A DNA stretch of 64,000 nt from Sphingomonas sp. (GTDB lineage Bacteria > Pseudomonadota > Alphaproteobacteria > Sphingomonadales > Sphingomonadaceae), in the NCBI RefSeq assembly GCF_019635455.1, contig NZ_JAHBZJ010000007.1:1-64000 (forward strand), given 5' to 3'. Positions 58,790 through 64,000 of the stretch are shown here, piece after piece. Below the pieces are notes generated by a model. The model had not been told where the DNA came from. It searched no databases and saw nothing but the letters and a program-made list of their open reading frames with translations. Within the stretch, counting starts at the first letter, position 1. Every line of letters starts with the position of its first letter. The translations under genes and the position numbers were made by a program.

Positions 58790-60092
58790 CACCGCCCCAC
58801 CGGTCGTCGCGCCGGCTAGCGGCACGCTCGCCGCCTATTGCACCGTCACCACGCTTTTCTTCGCATGGGGCTTCATCACCTCGCTGGTGGATCCTCTCGT
58901 CGCGGCGGTAAAGGGGATTTTCGAGCTGAGCGATGTCGAGGCACAGCTCAGCGCGTCGGCGTTCTTCATCGCCTATGGCGTGATGAGCTTTCCCTCCGCG
59001 GTCCTCCTCGCCCGGATGCGGGCGGCGAACACGATCGTGCTGGCGCTTGGCATGATGCTCGCCGGGTGTGTGGTCATGCTCGCCGCCGCGAACGCGGCCG
59101 TTTATGGTCTCGTCCTTCTCGGCCTGTTCGTGCTCGCCAGCGGGATTACCGTGCTTCAGGTCGCGGCCAATCCGCTGGCGTCGATCCTTGGCCCTCCGCA
59201 TCGCAGCCATTTGCGACTGACGCTGGCACAGGCGCTGAACAGCCTTGGCACGTTCATCGGCCCCTATCTGGGTGCGGCGCTGTTCCTTCAGCAGATCGAA
59301 ATTCGTCACGACGCGGTGGTCACCGACGCGGCGCGCGACGCCGCCCTGGGCGGGATCGATCGCGCCTTTTTCTGGATCGCGGGGCTGTTGCTGGCGCTGA
59401 TCGTCTTCTTCGCGACGACGCGCGGGCTGATCCGGCGCGCGACCGACGCGCATGATGCGGATGGCGGCGAGAGGGCGGGGATGTTCGCGTTGCTGTCAGA
59501 GGCGATCGCATCGCGATGGACGCTGTTCGGCGGGCTGGCGATCTTTTGCTATGTCGGGGCGGAAGTGGCGATCGGCACGCAGATGGCGTTCTTCCTCAGC
59601 GGGCCGGACGTGTTCGACATGCCGCTGCAACAGGCGGCGAAAATGGTCAGCCTTTACTGGGGCGGGGCGATGGTCGGCCGGCTGCTGGGATCGGCGGTGC
59701 TGACGCGGGTGCCGGCGGGCCGGGTGTTGCTGTTCGCCAGCATCGCCGCGTGCCTTATCTGCATCCATATCTTCACCATCGGCGGATCGACAGCGGGCTA
59801 TGCCGCGCTCTGCATCGGTCTCATGAACTCGGTGATGTTTCCGGTCATCTTCACGCTGACCCTGGAACGATCGACCGCGCGGCCGGCGGCGACGTCCGGG
59901 TTTCTGTGCTTTTCGATTGTGGGCGGCGCGGCGATGCCACCCCTGACGGGGCTGGTCTCGGGAATGGCGGGTTATGCCGCAGCCTTTGTCGTACCGGCGC
60001 TATGCTATGCGGTCGTCGCCGGCTTTGCCGCGCTGGCGGCGCGCGCAGGCGTGCGACGGCCGATCGATCCGGGGCTGTCCCCGGCGCATTGA
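58782..60092 (+). CDS. MFS transporter of the fucose permease/GluP type
   Basis: The 436-residue protein has 12 hydrophobic segments and the FucP/GluP group signatures: LFFAWGFITSLVDPLVAAVKGIFELS in helix 1, FFIAYGVMSFPSA, VLQVAANPLASILGP and AQALNSLGTFIGPYLGA. Members carry glucose, galactose or fucose with protons. The start overlaps the preceding sugar porter by eight bases. Two different monosaccharide carriers in one operon may handle mannose and a second sugar such as glucose or galactose of the glycan. Confidence 0.92.
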   Translation: MADTAPPVVAPASGTLAAYCTVTTLFFAWGFITSLVDPLVAAVKGIFELSDVEAQLSASAFFIAYGVMSFPSAVLLARMRAANTIVLALGMMLAGCVVMLAAANAAVYGLVLLGLFVLASGITVLQVAANPLASILGPPHRSHLRLTLAQALNSLGTFIGPYLGAALFLQQIEIRHDAVVTDAARDAALGGIDRAFFWIAGLLLALIVFFATTRGLIRRATDAHDADGGERAGMFALLSEAIASRWTLFGGLAIFCYVGAEVAIGTQMAFFLSGPDVFDMPLQQAAKMVSLYWGGAMVGRLLGSAVLTRVPAGRVLLFASIAACLICIHIFTIGGSTAGYAALCIGLMNSVMFPVIFTLTLERSTARPAATSGFLCFSIVGGAAMPPLTGLVSGMAGYAAAFVVPALCYAVVAGFAALAARAGVRRPIDPGLSPAH

Positions 60093-60145
60093 CCTCAATC
60101 ATCAAGACGCGGACGATGAACGACAACAGACAACAGGGGGGAGCG

Positions 60146-60454
60146 ATGGACGAGGAACTGCTTGAACGGGTCGCGCGGGATCCCCGCTATATCCGGCTGG
60201 TCCGCGAACGCGCGCGCTTCGCATGGACGCTGTCGGCGATCGTCGTGACCGCCTTTGCCGCGTTCATCCTCGTCATCGCGCTGGACAAGCCGTTGCTCGC
60301 CACGCCGGTCGGCGATCTCGTCATGTCCTGGGGCATTCCGGTCGGCCTTGCGCTGATCGTGCTGGCGATCGCGTCGATCGCGCTCTTCACGACGCGTGCG
60401 AACCGGCGCTTCGATCCGGTGATGGCGGAAATTCTGGCGGAGCATGCGCAATGA
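60146..60454 (+). CDS. DUF485 membrane protein
   Basis: The 102-residue product has the DUF485 form: an acidic N-terminus ([27 protein letters not shown]), two membrane helices ([37 protein letters not shown]) and a tail with [13 protein letters not shown]. The DUF485 protein is the usual partner of ActP, encoded just before it (YjcH in E. coli). AGGGGGGAGCG precedes the ATG. It overlaps actP by four bases and lies 53 bases after the previous carrier, so it may be on the same transcript as the sugar genes. Confidence 0.92.
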   Translation: MDEELLERVARDPRYIRLVRERARFAWTLSAIVVTAFAAFILVIALDKPLLATPVGDLVMSWGIPVGLALIVLAIASIALFTTRANRRFDPVMAEILAEHAQ

Positions 60455-62148
60455 ACCGGATCATGATCGCCGCGGTGCTGTTGCTGGCGCCGCTTCCCGC
60501 GCTGGCCGACGCGTTGCAGGGACAGGCCGAGCAACAGCCGCGCAACTGGATCGCGATCGGCATGTTCGCAGCCTTTGCCGCGCTGACGATCGCGATCACC
60601 CGCTGGGCCGCGCGCCGGACGCGAACCGCGTCGGATTTCTACACGGCGGGCGGCGGGATCACCGGTTTCCAGAACGGGCTGGCGATCGCGGGCGATTTCA
60701 TGTCGGCGGCCTCGTTCCTCGGGATTTCCGCCCAGATCTATTCGGACGGGTATGACGGGCTCATCTATTCCATCGGCTTTTTGATGGGCTGGCCGATCAT
60801 CTCGTTCCTGATCGCCGAACGGTTGCGCAACCTTGGCCGTTTCACCTTTGCCGATGTCGCCTCGTTCCGCTTTGCCCAGGGACCCGTGCGCAGCTTCGCC
60901 GCGATCAGCACGCTGCTGATCGTCGCCTTCTACCTGATCGCGCAGATGGTGGGGGCGGGACAGCTGATCAAATTGCTGTTCGGCCTCCCCTATCCGGTCG
61001 CGGTCGTGCTCGTCGGCGTGCTCATGATGATCTATGTGCTGGTCGGCGGCATGACGGCGACGACCTGGATCCAGATCAGCAAGGCGGTGCTGCTCCTCGC
61101 CGGTGCGACCTTCATCGCGCTGTCGGTCCTGTGGCAGTTCGGCTTTTCACTGGACGCGCTGTTCGCCCGGGCGGTCGCGGTAAAGACCGACCTTGCGCTG
61201 GGGCAGGGCATGGCGCCGGCGGAGGCCGCGGCAAAGGGCGCGGCGATCATGGGGCCGGGCGGGTTCATCAAGGATCCGGTGTCCGCCCTGTCCTTCGGCC
61301 TCGCGCTGCTGCTCGGCACCGCCGGGTTGCCGCACATCCTGATGCGCTTCTTCACCGTTCCCGACGCGCGCGAGGCGCGCAAATCGGTGCTGTGGGCAAC
61401 GACATGGATCGGCTATTTCTACATCCTCACCTTCGTCATCGGGTTCGGCGCGATCGTGCTGGTCACCAATGACAGCCAGTATCAGGCGCCGGGCGGCGGG
61501 TTGATCGGCGGGGTGAACATGGCGGCGATCCATCTGTCCCGGGCGGTCGGGGGCGACCTGTTCCTCGGTTTCATCTCGGCGGTGGCGTTCGCGACGATCC
61601 TTGCGGTGGTCGCGGGGTTGACGCTGTCGGGCGCGTCGGCGGTCAGCCACGATCTCTACGCCTCGATCTGGCGGCGTGGCGCTGCGAATTCGGCGGACGA
61701 GCTGCGCGTGTCCCGCATCACGACGGTCACGCTCGGCGTCGTCGCGGTCGTTCTGGGCATCCTGTTCGAGAAGCAGAATGTGGCGTTCATGGTCAGCCTG
61801 GCCTTTGCCCTTGCCGCGTCGGGCAATGTGCCGGCCCTCATTCTTTCGCTCTACTGGCGGGGGTGTACGGGCATCGGGGTCACGATCGGCGGCATGATCG
61901 GCCTGTCCTCCGCATTCGTCCTGACGCTGCTCTCCCCCGCCGTGTGGACCCAGACGTTCGGGCTGGGCGACGCGCCATTTCCCTATTCCTCGCCGGCGCT
62001 GTTTTCGGTGCCGCTCGGCTTCGTTGGAATCTGGCTCGTCTCGCTGCTCGATCGATCGGCGACCGCGCGCGCGGAACGGGCGGCGTTCCGCGCGCAGCAA
62101 ATCCGCTCCGAAACGGGAATCGGCGCCTTTTCCGCCTCCGGACACTGA
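60451..62148 (+). CDS. actP: Cation/acetate symporter ActP
   Basis: The 565-residue sodium:solute symporter has a signal-like first helix ([19 protein letters not shown]) and about 13 further membrane segments. ActP signatures include [36 protein letters not shown] in pieces, [15 protein letters not shown] and [29 protein letters not shown]. It takes up acetate and other short carboxylates with Na+. It is the last gene of the long rightward run. With two esterase genes in the locus, uptake of acetate released from acetylated glycan is a sensible role, but actP is common elsewhere too. Confidence 0.94.
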   Translation: MNRIMIAAVLLLAPLPALADALQGQAEQQPRNWIAIGMFAAFAALTIAITRWAARRTRTASDFYTAGGGITGFQNGLAIAGDFMSAASFLGISAQIYSDGYDGLIYSIGFLMGWPIISFLIAERLRNLGRFTFADVASFRFAQGPVRSFAAISTLLIVAFYLIAQMVGAGQLIKLLFGLPYPVAVVLVGVLMMIYVLVGGMTATTWIQISKAVLLLAGATFIALSVLWQFGFSLDALFARAVAVKTDLALGQGMAPAEAAAKGAAIMGPGGFIKDPVSALSFGLALLLGTAGLPHILMRFFTVPDAREARKSVLWATTWIGYFYILTFVIGFGAIVLVTNDSQYQAPGGGLIGGVNMAAIHLSRAVGGDLFLGFISAVAFATILAVVAGLTLSGASAVSHDLYASIWRRGAANSADELRVSRITTVTLGVVAVVLGILFEKQNVAFMVSLAFALAASGNVPALILSLYWRGCTGIGVTIGGMIGLSSAFVLTLLSPAVWTQTFGLGDAPFPYSSPALFSVPLGFVGIWLVSLLDRSATARAERAAFRAQQIRSETGIGAFSASGH

Positions 62149-62251
62149 TCGCCCGATCCGCGCGCGGACGCGCCGTGTCTATTTGCCCGGGCGCGGGACC
62201 TTGCGCGGCGTCATGCGTTGAAGCGGTGGATACGCTGTTTTGGAGATCGCC

Positions 62252-62425
62252 ATGTTGAAGGCCGCATTGCTGTTCGCCATCCTTGCCCTGGTTCTGGGTC
62301 TGCTCGGGTTCGGAGGTGCCGCCGGCGCGGCATGGGGGATCGCCAAGATCCTGTTCTTCATCGCGGTCGCGATCGCGGTCATCCTCTTCGTGCTGGGACT
62401 GACCGTGTACAAGAAGGTCACCTGA
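62252..62425 (+). CDS. DUF1328 small membrane protein
   Basis: The 57-residue product has two membrane helices (AALLFAILALVLGLLGFGGAA and ILFFIAVAIAVILFVLGL) and fits the DUF1328 (YtjA) pattern: MLKAALLF...GFGG...A.GIAKILFFI. GGAG precedes the ATG at 62252; an earlier in-frame start lacks a site. Function is unknown, though the family is widespread in proteobacteria. It lies alone, convergent with purK at 23 bases. Confidence 0.88.
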   Translation: MLKAALLFAILALVLGLLGFGGAAGAAWGIAKILFFIAVAIAVILFVLGLTVYKKVT

Positions 62426-62448
62426 AGCGGCCACCTACCTGTCGCCGG

Positions 62449-63510
62449 TCAGCGGCGGACGCGCGTCACATGCCCCATCTTGCGGCCCGGGCGCGCGTCG
62501 CGTTTGCCGTAGAGGTGAAGATGCGCGTCCGCCTCCGCCAGCAGGTCGCGCCAGCGATCGGCATCGTCGCCGATCAGGTTTTCCATCTCCACCCGGTCGC
62601 CGGTCAGATCCGCCGTGCCGAGCGGCAGGCCGCAAATGGCGCGGACATGGTTTTCGAACTGCGACGTCGTCGCCCCCTCGACGGTCCAATGCCCGCTATT
62701 GTGGACGCGCGGCGCCATTTCATTGAATATCGGGCCGTCATCGGTGGCGAAAAATTCGCATGTCAGCACCCCGACATGCTCCAGCCGGTCGGCCAGCGCC
62801 CGCGCCAGCGCGATCGCCGCTGCGGCCTGCCGGGCCACGATATCGGGCGCCGGAACAAGCGAGCGGGCGAGGATGCCCTCGACATGGATATTGTGCGGTG
62901 GCGGATAGGCGACCGCATCGCCATCGATGCCGCGCGCGAGCAGGATCGAAAATTCGTGGGTAAAGCCGACAAACCCCTCCAGCACGCATTCGCGCCCGTC
63001 CATCGTCGCCCATGCTGCCGTCGCCTCGCCCGCATGGCGCAGCCGGATCTGGCCCTTGCCGTCATAGCCTTCGGTCGCGGTCTTCAGGATCGCCGGCGTG
63101 CCGATTTCATCGAGCGCGGCGCCCAGCTGGTCGAGCGAGGCGACGGCGCGCCATGGCGCGGGGCGTCCGCCGCAATCCTGCGCCAACGTCTTTTCCCGTC
63201 CGCGATGCGCGCCGATTTCCAGCGAGGCGCGACCGGGCCTTACGGGCGCGCATTCCGCAACGACATCGATCGCGGCGGGATCGATATTCTCGAATTCATA
63301 GGTGACGACGTCGCACCGGCGCGCGAACGCGGCCAGCGCCGCCGCGTCGTCATAGCCGCCCCGGGTAAAGGCGGCGGCGACGTCGCATGCCGGGCCGCTC
63401 GCCGGGGCATAGACATGGCAGCGATAGCCAAGCTGCGCCGCCGCGACCGCGATCATCCGGCCGAGTTGGCCGCTGCCCAGAATGCCGATCGTTGAGCCGG
63501 GCGGGATCAT
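62449..63510 (-). CDS. purK: N5-carboxyaminoimidazole ribonucleotide synthase
   Basis: The 353-residue ATP-grasp enzyme adds bicarbonate to AIR with ATP, giving N5-CAIR in purine synthesis. The start has the Rossmann-like [28 protein letters not shown]-grasp parts are [34 protein letters not shown] and [28 protein letters not shown] in pieces. The ATG at 63510 overlaps the purE stop by four bases, so purE-purK is one unit. Motifs and length match PurK. Confidence 0.96.
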   Translation of the reverse strand: MIPPGSTIGILGSGQLGRMIAVAAAQLGYRCHVYAPASGPACDVAAAFTRGGYDDAAALAAFARRCDVVTYEFENIDPAAIDVVAECAPVRPGRASLEIGAHRGREKTLAQDCGGRPAPWRAVASLDQLGAALDEIGTPAILKTATEGYDGKGQIRLRHAGEATAAWATMDGRECVLEGFVGFTHEFSILLARGIDGDAVAYPPPHNIHVEGILARSLVPAPDIVARQAAAAIALARALADRLEHVGVLTCEFFATDDGPIFNEMAPRVHNSGHWTVEGATTSQFENHVRAICGLPLGTADLTGDRVEMENLIGDDADRWRDLLAEADAHLHLYGKRDARPGRKMGHVTRVRR

Positions 63511-63992
63511 TCGGGATCGGTCGCGACGCTTTCGGTCTGGGCGGCGCGCCACGCCTTCAACCGGGCCGCCAGCGCGTCGTCCGCCGTGGCGAGGATCGCG
63601 GCGGCGAGCAGGCCGGCATTGATCGCACCCGCCTTTCCGATCGCCAGTGTGCCGACCGGGACGCCGCCTGGCATCTGGGCGATCGACAACAGCGAATCCA
63701 TGCCCTTCAGCGCCTTTGATTCGACCGGGACGCCCAGCACCGGCAGGTGCGTCATCGACGCCGCCATGCCCGGCAGGTGCGCGGCGCCGCCAGCCCCGGC
63801 GACGATCACCCGGATGCCGCGCGCGTCGGCGCCGGTCGCATAATCGTACAGCCGTTGCGGGGTGCGGTGCGCGGACACCACCTTCGTTTCGTGCGCGACA
63901 CCCAGTTCGCGCAGCATGTCGGCGGCGTGGCGCATCGTCTCCCAGTCAGAGGTGCTGCCCATGATGATGCCGACCTGCGGCGCGTCCGCCAT
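63507..63992 (-). CDS. purE: N5-carboxyaminoimidazole ribonucleotide mutase
   Basis: The 161-residue protein converts N5-CAIR to CAIR, using the substrate made by PurK. The signature is clear: [47 protein letters not shown] and [37 protein letters not shown] in pieces. Class I PurE length is normal. It is the first gene of purE-purK. The start codon lies eight bases from the right edge of the window, so its promoter is outside. Confidence 0.96.
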   Translation of the reverse strand: MADAPQVGIIMGSTSDWETMRHAADMLRELGVAHETKVVSAHRTPQRLYDYATGADARGIRVIVAGAGGAAHLPGMAASMTHLPVLGVPVESKALKGMDSLLSIAQMPGGVPVGTLAIGKAGAINAGLLAAAILATADDALAARLKAWRAAQTESVATDPE

Positions 63993-64000
63993 TGCCCAAC

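Overview
The window is GC-rich chromosomal DNA of an alphaproteobacterium, most likely a sphingomonad (Sphingomonadaceae). The evidence is the lepB-rnc-era operon, the fdxA-carD pair, a TonB-dependent receptor of the sphingomonad type, many small alphaproteobacterial secreted proteins, and tightly overlapping genes on both strands. I see no insertion sequence, prophage, CRISPR array or rRNA gene. One tRNA gene, tRNA-Thr(GGT), is present.

Layout. 0.1-2.6 kb: an arsenic operon, arsR - fused double-type arsC - aquaglyceroporin, beside a small secreted protein whose promoter carries a dyad related to the arsR upstream region. 2.8-15.3 kb: the tRNA, an aminopeptidase P, an L,D-transpeptidase, a penicillin-acylase-type hydrolase, oligopeptidase B, a secreted nuclease, an M20 hydrolase with altered metal ligands, and several small proteins. 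15.6-20.3 kb: class I ribonucleotide reductase (nrdA, nrdB) with four small genes between the subunits and an NrdR-box-like site upstream. 20.4-28.1 kb: REP-like palindromes, a SEC-C protein broken by two identical +1 shifts, rpoZ, a phospholipase-D-type synthase, a Suv3-like helicase with an S4 protein, fdxA and carD. 28.2-36 kb: two DUF2807 proteins, then pdeM, an Lhr-type helicase and a beta-CASP exonuclease (a DNA-damage module that lacks its usual ligase), then a sirtuin. 36-46.5 kb: lepB-rnc-era, pgi, a PhnA-like protein, gor, a dicarboxylate carrier, glmM, a GFA-fold protein, a MarR regulator and an S1/P1 nuclease.

47.0-62.1 kb is the most coherent unusual block. It holds a ROK sugar kinase and an SGNH esterase on one strand. 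On the other strand is an almost gap-free run: TonB receptor, histidine acid phosphatase, GH92 alpha-mannosidase, SGNH esterase, ROK repressor, two MFS sugar carriers, DUF485 protein and ActP. The GH92 protein has Gln where ordinary GH92 mannosidases have the acid Glu. That change, as I recall, marks enzymes cleaving mannose-1-phospho-6-mannose. With a phosphatase gene overlapping it, I read the block as a candidate phosphomannan (yeast-type mannoprotein) utilisation system: import, uncapping, dephosphorylation, deacetylation, mannose uptake and phosphorylation, and acetate recovery.

The window ends with a DUF1328 protein and purE-purK. Coordinates of starts were chosen from Shine-Dalgarno spacing, overlap with the preceding gene and signal peptide placement; functions are from motif recognition by eye, with no database search.
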